This document shows, piece after piece, positions 8,901 through 15,738 of a stretch of DNA of 15,738 nt (the first letter of the stretch is position 1; each line of letters starts with the position of its first letter). Origin of the DNA: Phoronis ovalis (Eukaryota > Phoronida > Phoronidae); NCBI GenBank assembly GCA_028565635.1, contig JAOXYB010026457.1, forward strand, positions 1 through 15,738. The letters are read 5' to 3'. Position numbers and translations under genes: made by a program. The notes beneath the pieces were generated by a model. That model ran no database searches. It saw nothing but the letters and a program-made list of their open reading frames with translations, and was not told the DNA's origin.

Positions 8901-11900
8901 AAATAAATATATTTCCACTTCTGTCATTCACACTTACCACCAAATTGTCAAAAATCCTAAAAATCCCGCAAAAATGCCAAAAAAACTCATAGAAATGATC
9001 AATATAGCTCCTGGGTCCGAGGGGCTCGTAATAGATGAAGTGATACTATTATATATAGTACGAGCCTCTTCGGACCCAGGAGCTATATTGATAATTTCTA
9101 TGAGTTTTTTTGACATTTTTGTAGGATTTTTGGGATTTCTGACCATTTGGTGATAAGTGTGAATGACAGAAGTGAAAATATATTTATTTCATTAATTTCA
9201 TATTTTTTATTCGTTTTATATTTTTTTGGGCACCAGCACCCTGTGGTTTAATGCACAATAAATACCCGTTTGTTTTCAATGTATAGTAAACACAATTATG
9301 TATACAAAAACAGTTGTTACTGGATCTGTATAAGTATCAGAAACGATTTCTTGAGCGACTGTTAAAACAGTTTACAAAATTACAATCTTACAATTACAAT
9401 TTAATTTCAATCTGATATAGTACGGTTTCTTGCACAATGAAATATTCATAATAAATTTAGAACTCACAAGGACACTGGGAAATATTTTCAGAAGCGAATC
9501 AAAAAGATCTTTGGAACATTTTTGGCTACCAAGATGAGCCCCTCGCAGAGATGTTAAGTCGTATTTTGCCAAATTAGGTGATTTTATCATGCCAATATAC
9601 TCTGCTGGCCATGCGATAAAGTGTGTACACCTGTCAAAAAGGCATCGGTATTTCTAAATACAGTATTCCCGCACATTCCTGTTGGTTTATGTGAGCATGG
9701 CGATATAAAGCGATGCGAAATCTGAATGTGAAACAAATCAAAATCAACAGAACTAGGCTTGTGTGAGTTGCAATCCGCAGCTCTATCGTGCACACTGTGT
9801 CGAATCACATTCGATGTTGAATGTTGTGTAGGTTTTATGCAACAAAGGGATAATTTCTGCATGCTTTGTCATAAAATTCACTTTCAAAAAAGATCTAAAT
9901 TCACATCAATTCGCAACAGTATGCGTGGGTTACGATAACAAGAATAATTAAATATATAAGTACTTATTTATATTGTTGGCAATGCATAGTTAGTATCATT
10001 TCTATCAGAATGGATGAAAGCTTTACTCAAACTAGTAATATCTGTTCGTGTCTTTTCAATAACTGCTTTGATGAGTAAAGACTACATTTACTAAACGATT
10101 CACTGTTTGTTTTTAGCAACTGATAATGCAGTCTGAATAAATCCACCCGTTAATGTTCCGTGCCTTCTCAACGAACGTCTGGGCTTAGCCATAGTCAATT
10201 TTTGTTATATTCCTTCAATTTAACAAGAGCGAAATAATTACGTCATTAATCTTTTGCCAACCGAGATAAGCCTATCTCTTTGCACGTTCGTCACCTACCA
10301 CGTGTATTCTATCATTATGACTCACTTTGAATAGGTATCGCGAGGAGCTTGCTTTTTGCTTAACAAATCATAGATAAACTCTTGTAGGTCACAATGTGTG
10401 TGATCGACCCTCTACCCGCTTAGTCCACTGTTATACCTATTATTGTAAGCTACAATTTGATTGGTGTCAAGACTTTCGTGACACTTTATATAGAAATAAT
10501 AGGATTATCGTTCTTCTTCTTCTTTTCGAGATAATAAACAAAAATTGACAATGGCTAAGCCCAGACGTTAGTTGAGAAGGTATGGAACACTAACGGACGG
10601 ATTTATTCAGACTGCTAATAATGATATTTAATGACTTTAATTAATAATTTCATTCATAGCTATAATATACTTCTCTGTTTCCAAAGTCTTCAGCAGAGCA
10701 TCTGTATTTTCACGAATATCTGACGGCGTACTCACGCACTTAACTATGTCTTTATGAAATATAGCCACGGCGATAAACACAGCGGCTAACATTTCATCAC
10801 ACCAAATATTCAAGAATGCAATTATGGCTGGATTCTGCAAAACATCAATTACATTTACAGTTGAGCACATTAGCATATCGGTCAGGTTTACATTAATCTA
10901 TTTTTGGGGGCAACCTGAAAACATGTAATGTAAAGTGGGCGTAAATAAGTGACTTAGTAAGAGCAAATTCTGATGACGATGATGATAAAAGGGATGATTA
11001 TGGACATGATGATACTGTATATAGAATAATAATGATGACAGTGATGAGGTTGTGGAGAAGATGGTATGGATGCTTATGGTGACAATAATAACATTGATCA
11101 TGCATATATGTCCCTCTACAACTTTTTTAAACTTAAGATTTTTTTTATTATTTGAATTATTGTTGTGAAATTAAGCTAGTTTAGATATTAGGAAGATAGT
11201 AACAACTACAAAGATTTTTTTAAAAAGCGCATTGTGCAAGATTTAGTCCGCCGTTTTTTTTTAGTGAGACGTACATAAACTAAAAGCATATGGCAATAGC
11301 AACACATACAATAAGTGGTGAATAATTTAAAGGGCATAAAGGGTTGCAAAAAAGTATGTTAAGCTCAATACTGTTACCTCTTTGGAAACAAAATCTTCTA
11401 TCATGCAAAAATTGAACTTTCCGAAATTAACTAAGTTGCGATGGTTATTACACACAAATTTTGGCAATCCTGTTGAACCCTGTCAAAAACAATAAAGTTC
11501 AGCAATAACAGTTATGTCTGCAGTTTGTCTAAGTAGTAAATTAATTTATTAAATTCGTTTCAATTCTTCAGCGCTAAAGTGCCCCACAACAATTTTGGAA
11601 ATGTTTCCTACCGCGTGAAATAACTTTGCTTATTGTCAATCTTTTTTGTCACCCCATGTCTTGGAAGAAGTTGCTTATCACGTGATAGTTTTCAAGTACC
11701 TGAGTTTTTGTATAATTAGATATAGCCGATATTCTGGTATCATCGATCGTTGTATTATGGGAAATAATAAATTGTCATCTTAATTAGCTACAATTCCAAA
11801 TGCCAAGAACTGCAACTATTTGATCAATTGCGCAATTCCGAAAACTCTGAAAATTAATTCATCATAATATATTAGATCGATATGTTAACAATGCGATGAT

Positions 11901-14797
11901 AATGAAAACGTTTCAACTTTTTTTAAAATTACAGAGGTAGGAAACATGAAGACAGGGTCCTCTTGCAGAACTTGATCGCGCGCATCTTTTAGTTGCTCAT
12001 CATCTATGATTGTTCCAAGACTTTCAAGTTCAACTACGGATTTAATCCCTCTGAAAATAAACAAAAGATTTCCGTATATGCATGATCCTTCCATGTTAAC
12101 TTCATTTTTGACAATAAGTAAAGAAAAACATGTTCCCTAATAATCGTGGCTTTCTATTGTCGCATACAAATTAGGCTGTGGAGGAAGTAATATTTTGAAA
12201 AACGTTTTAACTTAATTTCTTTGCTTAACTTCAAGCTTCCAGGGTCCTGTATTTACAGCTTTATAAGGTATACATTACCTACACGTTTCAACTTCGTCCT
12301 CACTAAACATTCCCGATTGGGAAAAGACAAATTTGACAGAAGACACACGTGAACTGTAACAAATACACACCATTTGTAATATAATACGAAATCAATAAAA
12401 ACCAACACATGTACAGTTATAAAATGTGATGTTACATCTTTGTTTTTATTGATTTTCCAACAGTAGAAAGTGCTTATAGTGTGAACTAGTGATGCTGATT
12501 CCAGTCAGAAGAAAAGAAATGCAAGAATGAAACTAAGATTGGTTTGGGGGTGGATATACATGCTTCTGACAGCATTCAACATGCAAAGCTACACGCGGCG
12601 CCTGCTGGATGTACGAACATGTACAGCGTAACATGCATGTAAACACAACTAGATGCTTTTATTATAATGTTTAGCTAACGTGCCTCACCTATCCAGAACA
12701 CGTGGAATTTCAATTATAACATAGTTATAAAATAGCATTCACAGACCAGCAATGTATTTATTAGCCTTAGTTTAATTTAATGTACAGATATTGGAAGCGA
12801 TCACTGTGATTCCTTCATGGTTGCTGTTCTAGTTAGATTTTTCATCGGGGAAATAAGGTTTTGATGAAGAAACGAACCTTGATGAGAATGTTATAGTCAC
12901 ATAGTCCTTTGAATGTAAATGATTGGCTATTGCTTGTATAAGATTCCGGGGTAAGATTTTCTATTGACAGTAGAAGGGACATCTAGATCGGGTCCAATTC
13001 TCTATAGTTTTACAATTATGTAACAAATAACCAAAAGGTGGGGACAATATTTACGTGAAATCTGGATGCTTACCTTTCGCTAACATTGCCTTCAGTTACA
13101 TCCAAGACGTCACATACTTCTTGGAAAACGACATGTTCCTTCTGAGGCCCTATCACGACACATTTGGGTTTAATCTGGAATGTTAGATCCAAACAAACAA
13201 ATTATGTGAATTTCAAAAGTATTCCCCAAAGCTGGTTTACCATAAATATGATTTTAATTTTTAACCTTTGTTTTAATATCAAAGCAATGAATTTTTTTTA
13301 TTGGTAATATGTTTGATTAAATCGAGCATACTACATTTGAAATCTTGAACAAAGGTATAGTTGAAACCAACAGTGCATTGAGTTGATGATATAATAGATA
13401 ACTAACCGTTTTGCTAAGGAGCTCAAATATATTACCATAAGGAGGTATCTGGGGTGCCTAGAAGAAAATGTCAAATAAAAATAATAATAAATATTTTAAT
13501 ATTAAGCGTAAAGTAACACTATCCCGTGTTCAGTAACAATTCCACCTACAAACAGCACGAAAGAGTTTACCGAGTACCGATCGGTATATGTACTTATTTG
13601 TCAAATCTTCATTAAGGTACAACTTTTTGGAATGAATTAGACTATGAAAGTGTACTTGTTTTATTTAGTAAAGCACGCCTATAGATCATAGACCTTTGTA
13701 ATATTGTTAATAACGAGCGCTATATTTTGACCCAGCTCTGATGATAATGATAATTGTTTACCACGCTCACGACAACACCAATATACTGAGCTGCAAAGAA
13801 TAAATAGATCCAATCACTGCTGGTCATGCCGCTGAGGCACAACACATCACCTTTAGTCATACCAAGAGAAAGGAGACCTTTAGCGTACAACAAAGCCTGT
13901 AACAGATAAACTTGCACCATTATTGTATTAACTAATCAATAAACTTTTACCAGTATTATATTTTAAAAAAAAGTAAAAACGCGTAACGTTAGATGCCTAA
14001 TTGCGAACTCTATATCTGTGTCCAGGATTAGAGATATAGATGCTTGACTCCGATACTACCATCATTTACATCATCATGTCTCATTTAATTAAATTGCAAA
14101 GTATTTCTAAATTGTAATTGCTGTTAGTGGCAGATGTCTATTTATTTATACCAACCTTATCACGAGCTTGTTTAAAAGTGATTCTTTCTGCAGTGTCACT
14201 AATAATGAATGCTTCATGATCAGGACATTCTAGACAGGCTTCGTCTAAAGCTTGTCCTAATGTTAGGCCAGAAAGAGGATATGGGCCAATGGAGTGGACA
14301 TAGCTGATAGTTAAAGGCTCTGATGGAAGAAATATGTCCCTGTAATAACACAAATTCAAAACCATGTATTTATAACTTTTATAACAGTAAATTTTTGTAA
14401 GAATTGGTGTTGATCACAGAGGGGTTTTATCTGTCTCTTTCCATGTTGCGCAGACTATGACACCATATATAATTCCTCTTCTATTCACATAACGTTAAAC
14501 TTAGTGAGCAGAATTACCGGTAGTTACATATGGATATACGATCATTATAAATTGTAAATTACCGGTAGTTATATAAAATATTAAGATTATAAATTACAGC
14601 AGTGTGCATGCAGCTCATAGGCACCATGAAAAATACTTGTAATGATCGAGCATGCGCCTTAAAGCTTATAGTAATCTGTGCATGTACGTAGACCCCGGGA
14701 GGTAGAATCGTTCTCGAGACACGTAAATTCCAGAAAAGGAATGAACAACCAGTAGCACAAACTGTCTATACCTGTCTACTTTGCCAGCTGCAGCCAT
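5957..14797 (-). CDS. Complete 16-exon ACSF2-like acyl-CoA synthetase (gene 2)
   Basis: This gene encodes a predicted AMP-binding acyl-CoA ligase (fatty acid + ATP + CoA to acyl-CoA), aligned from memory with the ACSF2 family. Exons, 5' to 3': 14772-14797, 14156-14339, 13762-13896, 13407-13457, 13074-13174, 12285-12353, 11933-12050, 11378-11479, 10671-10897, 9468-9630, 7863-7967, 7512-7657, 7105-7305, 6600-6657, 6362-6436, 5957-6010. All junctions are GT-AG and phase-consistent. The total is 1815 nt, 604 aa plus TAG. The ATG is fixed by an in-frame TAA directly before it, and the 26-nt first exon encodes MAAAGKVD plus a split Arg. Motifs: TSGSTGLPK (227-235), YGSSET (395-400), SGD (475-477), GRKTD (491-495) and PKTGARLK (580-587). 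The hinge is poorly conserved and the expected A10 Gly-Lys pair is absent. No signal or mitochondrial presequence is evident. Family assignment is strong; catalytic activity is uncertain. Confidence 0.9.
6362..6436 (-). other. Gene 2 exon 15: C-terminal lid with degenerate A10 motif
   Basis: This exon encodes a 25-residue segment ending FPKTGARLK. It aligns with the family's FKIPKYIVFV..YPLTxSGKIQK region. The Pro-Lys-Thr is present, but the following Gly-Lys-Ile, which carries the catalytic lysine for adenylation, reads Ala-Arg-Leu. A Lys two positions later could be aligned instead with a gap. The short last exon (5957-6010) continues in frame to a TAG. Confidence 0.8.
7105..7305 (-). other. 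Gene 2 exon 13: A7/A8 region and hinge
   Basis: The codon split with exon 12 restores SGD, the A7 aspartate motif (usually TGD) that binds ribose hydroxyls. Next come DEQGSLRVIGRKTD and a hinge segment ending YPGPIED. The canonical GRxKDxIIRGGENIYP is only partly kept: Gly-Arg, one Asp and Tyr-Pro remain, while the Gly-Gly-Glu-Asn stretch is replaced and lengthened by two residues. A second possible donor (GTAATG, 5 bp upstream) was rejected because only the GTAAGC donor keeps phase with exon 14. Confidence 0.85.
7863..7967 (-). other. Gene 2 exon 11: adenine-binding A5 motif
   Basis: The exon opens with NTYGSSETM, matching the YG(S/T)TE signature whose Glu helps coordinate Mg-ATP. Its end, TVGSVRPFTE, matches the family's VGRxxPxxE segment. 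Both splice sites are strong (TTTTAG acceptor, GTAAGT donor), and both phases are zero. Confidence 0.85.
8212..8245 (-). ncRNA. Degenerate hammerhead-ribozyme-like core
   Basis: The minus strand reads CTGATGA, then an 18-nt segment, then GAAACGTC. This is the order of the hammerhead core, with the tiny stem III (AC/GT) and GTC cleavage triplet described for Penelope-like elements. Stem II is weak (AAG with CTT, perhaps 3-4 pairs) and stem I is poor. It is in the sense orientation of intron 10. Probably a decayed element fragment; activity is doubtful. Confidence 0.3.
8474..8688. repeat. Two direct repeats of ~85 bp spaced 127 bp apart
   Basis: CGCCTATGAAGACATCCA occurs at 8474 and 8601. Each is followed by a TATGATGTGCA block, AATCACACACAAAACAGGAA and TTTCCT. 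Copies are 8474-8557 and 8601-8688, with some similarity also before each start. They lie between the hammerhead-like motif and the fold-back element in intron 10. No coding capacity was seen. They may belong to the same retroelement remnant as the hammerhead-like motif. Confidence 0.7.
8847..9244. mobile_element. Fold-back element with ~182-bp inverted arms (Mutator-like MITE)
   Basis: Arms 8849-9030 and 9059-9241 are near-perfect inverted copies, starting GGGTGCTGGTGCCC and ending GGGCACCAGCACCC, around a loop of about 28 nt (9031-9058). The borders carry a direct repeat, GGTTGAATGCA at 8836-8846 and GGTTTAATGCA at 9245-9255 (10 of 11 identical), best read as a target-site duplication. Long TIRs with a 9-11 bp duplication fit the Mutator superfamily. 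There is no transposase. It lies in intron 10 of gene 2, so the pre-mRNA would contain a very long hairpin. Confidence 0.8.
10100..10192 (-). other. Short ORF of 30 codons in the left inverted arm
   Basis: The ORF starts MAKPRRSLRRHG and ends AKNKQ-stop. The first 21 codons are inside the inverted repeat. The right arm has the same start on the plus strand (10551), but a nonsense codon ends it after MAKPRR. After the minus-strand stop, four stops occur in nine codons. The same frame then stays open for about 36 codons to about 9976 (ITSLSKAF... to ALPTI-stop). Basic and unrecognised; it may be a relic or chance. Confidence 0.2.
10129..10616. mobile_element. Inverted-repeat element in intron 9 of gene 2
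   Basis: About 80 bp beginning GCAGTCTGAATAAATCC at 10129 recurs inverted, ending GGATTTATTCAGACTGC at 10616, with roughly 90% identity. The repeat includes CTGGGCTTAGCCAT and its complement. The centre, about 330 bp, is not repeated. The flanks CTGATAAT and TAATAATG are similar but give no clean target duplication. A non-autonomous DNA transposon is the simplest reading. The arms also contain start codons and promoter-like sequence lies between them, so two divergent gene starts are an alternative. Confidence 0.5.
10441..10571 (+). promoter_or_regulatory. CCAAT/TATA-like sequence ahead of a truncated plus-strand ATG
   Basis: In order: GATTGG (inverted CCAAT) near 10459, TTTATATAG near 10487, a pyrimidine-rich TTCTTCTTCTTCTTTT near 10511, then ACAATGGC at 10549. 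The spacing resembles a polymerase II core promoter with a leader. The reading frame closes after MAKPRR (10551-10571). It could be the remnant of a mobile element's or a small gene's promoter. Based on motif matching by eye only. Confidence 0.2.
10671..10897 (-). other. Gene 2 exon 9: divergent A4 region
   Basis: This 227-nt exon covers residues 263-338 and should hold the A4 segment, usually an aromatic residue and His before a Gly-rich helix (PLYHxxG in ACSF2). Here the best match is around NIWCDEM, with Trp in the His place, preceded by about 25 residues I cannot align to the family. The 3' end (LLKTLETEK) aligns well with the family helix before the GTFLYGTP-like segment. The acceptor (ATAG before ATTAAT) has a poor pyrimidine tract, so the 5' edge is the least certain of all exon edges. 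Gene 1 has the same exon at 153-379. Confidence 0.65.
11378..11479 (-). other. Gene 2 exon 8: ATP/AMP-binding loop (A3)
   Basis: The exon begins GSTGLPK and completes the TS at the end of exon 7, forming TSGSTGLPK, the P-loop-like phosphate-binding motif of the ANL superfamily. The residue after the Lys is Phe, where most family members have Gly or Ala. The downstream HRN matches the family's SHxN segment. The intron falls inside the motif, between Ser and Gly, in both paralogues (gene 1 equivalent 905-1006). Acceptor and donor are canonical. Confidence 0.85.
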
Positions 14798-15150
14798 TTA
14801 GGTAATATCTTAGTCACTCCGAGTTCTGGTATGATTAGTTGAATTTAATTGTAGATTCTCTAACTGTTCTCAATTAAACTGCAAACAAAAATGTGTACAA
14901 CACTTCAACCGGCACCTTAGATCTGCAAACAAAAAATGTGCACAACACTTCAACCGGCACCTTAGATCTGCAAACAAAAAATGGGCACAACACTTCAACC
15001 GGCACCTTAGATAACGCTTATCAGTACATGTATCCGTCCCAAGGTCTCGCTTATTCTCTGATTAAAATCGTATATGTGGCGGAATCCACTTGGGCTCGAG
15101 GTATCGGAACCCAGTCTGCCGCTTTTTCAGAATGACAGGGAATGTGTCGG
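14798..15150 (-). promoter_or_regulatory. Presumed promoter / 5' flank of gene 2
   Basis: This is non-coding sequence directly upstream of the gene 2 ATG. It shares blocks with the 5' flank of gene 1 once a transposon insertion and a local repeat expansion are discounted. No convincing TATA box is visible near the ATG, and the transcription start cannot be placed. The flank holds the expanded 45-bp repeat. A block around 15076-15115 is conserved in both paralogues and has a weaker third match at about 5321-5385. Confidence 0.4.
14879..15012. repeat. Three tandem 44-45 bp units in gene 2 5' flank
   Basis: Units 14879-14922, 14923-14967 and 14968-15012 each run from CTGCAAACAAAAA through CACTTCAACCGGCACCTTAG. 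Gene 1 has one unit at about 4394-4437. The array lies 80-215 bp upstream of the gene 2 ATG. The expansion is therefore specific to gene 2 and recent, since the units are nearly identical. Confidence 0.9.
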
Positions 15151-15510
15151 GTATATGTGCCTATATTTTGTGATATTAATCTTCCGAGTTTTATGGCGCT
15201 ATTCGACTGCATCGTCGTTATTATCAGTTTTTTTAGGAAATAGAAATCTTATTCCGTTATTATTAAAAATAAGCAGTCGAAAGTACTCTTTTATTTTATG
15301 TAGATATTCTTCTTATCTATGTAAAACTGCTGGGGTACCCGTCTTTGGCAAGTTATATACTTAGGTAAGTGTTGGATATAAGTAAAACATGTAAGATGGT
15401 TTGTGTACCTAATGAAAGGAAAACAAAATTAAAATAGTAATAATTGCAATATATAAACATATCTCAATGAAATATACAGTAGTGCACCGCTGTATACAAC
15501 GTTTCTAGTT

Positions 15511-15738
15511 TTGTTGTCCTCACGTGTTCCGACAAAAGACAGTCATGTATCCCCTAGACCCGTGTCATTTCCCGTCAATTTCAACACACGCACACACACA
15601 CACACACACAAACACAAACAACGCTAGACACCTGGATCATTACACCACACAACTTGACATGATCTAAAAATCCCTTTAGAATACTGGTTAGATCCAGTTT
15701 GATAGTTTGATTACATATTCCTCATATTCCTACATATA
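15511..15738. other. Unique right flank
   Basis: Sequence beyond the duplication boundary. Apart from the CA repeat it shows nothing coding or structured. Regulatory sequence of gene 2 may be present but cannot be recognised. Confidence 0.6.
15584..15619. repeat. CA microsatellite
   Basis: An ACACACGCACACACAC-type run grading into AAACACAAACA. It lies just outside the duplicated block, in unique flank. Confidence 0.95.

Larger units (their letters stand above)
10661..15510. repeat. Segmental duplication, right copy
   Basis: This is the partner of 142-5260. The right boundary is sharp: both copies share GTTTNTAGTT and then diverge completely (5261 and 15511). Differences from the left copy are the missing 353-bp TIR element, three rather than one 45-bp units near 14900, and the AT-rich start of intron 9. 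Confidence 0.85.

Noticed and set aside
8934-9146. Minus-strand ORF of 70 codons
   Set aside because: It lies entirely within the fold-back element. Its two halves mirror each other because of the inverted repeat.
9587-9862. Minus-strand ORF of 91 codons overlapping exon 10
   Set aside because: It is in a different frame from the real exon and runs across the exon 10 acceptor; no family resemblance.
10898-11101. Minus-strand His/Ser-rich ORF
   Set aside because: It is translated from the GATGA-rich simple-sequence tract in intron 8.
14893-15364. Two overlapping plus-strand ORFs in the gene 2 5' flank
   Set aside because: The first exists only because the 45-bp unit keeps a frame over three copies. 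The second is not kept in the same frame in the gene 1 flank, where indels shift it.

Overview
The window is eukaryotic nuclear DNA, almost certainly from an invertebrate animal. It is AT-rich, its coding sequence is cut into short exons by GT-AG introns of roughly 160-1500 bp, and it holds several short non-autonomous DNA-transposon-like elements. There are no bacterial operons, rRNA, tRNA or CRISPR arrays. The phylum cannot be fixed from the sequence alone.

Both protein-coding genes are on the minus strand. They are tandem paralogues of an ANL-superfamily (acyl-CoA synthetase, AMP-binding) enzyme that aligns best with the ACSF2 medium-chain acyl-CoA synthetase family. Gene 2 (14797 down to 5957) is complete. 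I reconstructed 16 exons whose phases all agree, giving 1815 nt and 604 codons plus a stop, close to the usual ACSF2 length of about 615. Gene 1 (4324 down to 153) shows exons 1-9 in the same phases and leaves the window on the left, so whether its 3' half exists is unknown. The reconstructed protein keeps the ATP-binding loop (TSGSTGLPK) and the YGSSET and SGD motifs. The hinge (A8) region and the final catalytic-lysine (A10) motif are degenerate, and no mitochondrial presequence is visible.

Layout from left to right: 1-139, right end of a TIR element sitting in intron 9 of gene 1; 153-4324, gene 1 exons 9 to 1; 4325-5260, 5' flank of gene 1, carrying a complete 353-bp copy of the same TIR element with a degraded 8-bp target duplication; 5261-5956, unique intergenic DNA with palindromes and the likely gene 2 3' UTR; 5957-14797, gene 2; 14798-15510, 5' flank of gene 2 with an expanded 45-bp repeat; 15511-15738, unique flank with a CA microsatellite. 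The block 142-5260 is homologous to 10661-15510, so the duplication covers the first nine exons and about 0.7 kb of promoter-side DNA.

Introns 9 and 10 of gene 2 hold the most unusual non-coding structure. One is a near-perfect 398-bp fold-back element with arms of about 182 bp and a 10-11 bp direct repeat at its borders (Mutator-like). Another is an 80-bp inverted-repeat pair that also contains two divergent ATG starts with CCAAT/TATA-like sequence between them. A weak hammerhead-ribozyme-like core lies near a 127-bp-spaced direct repeat.
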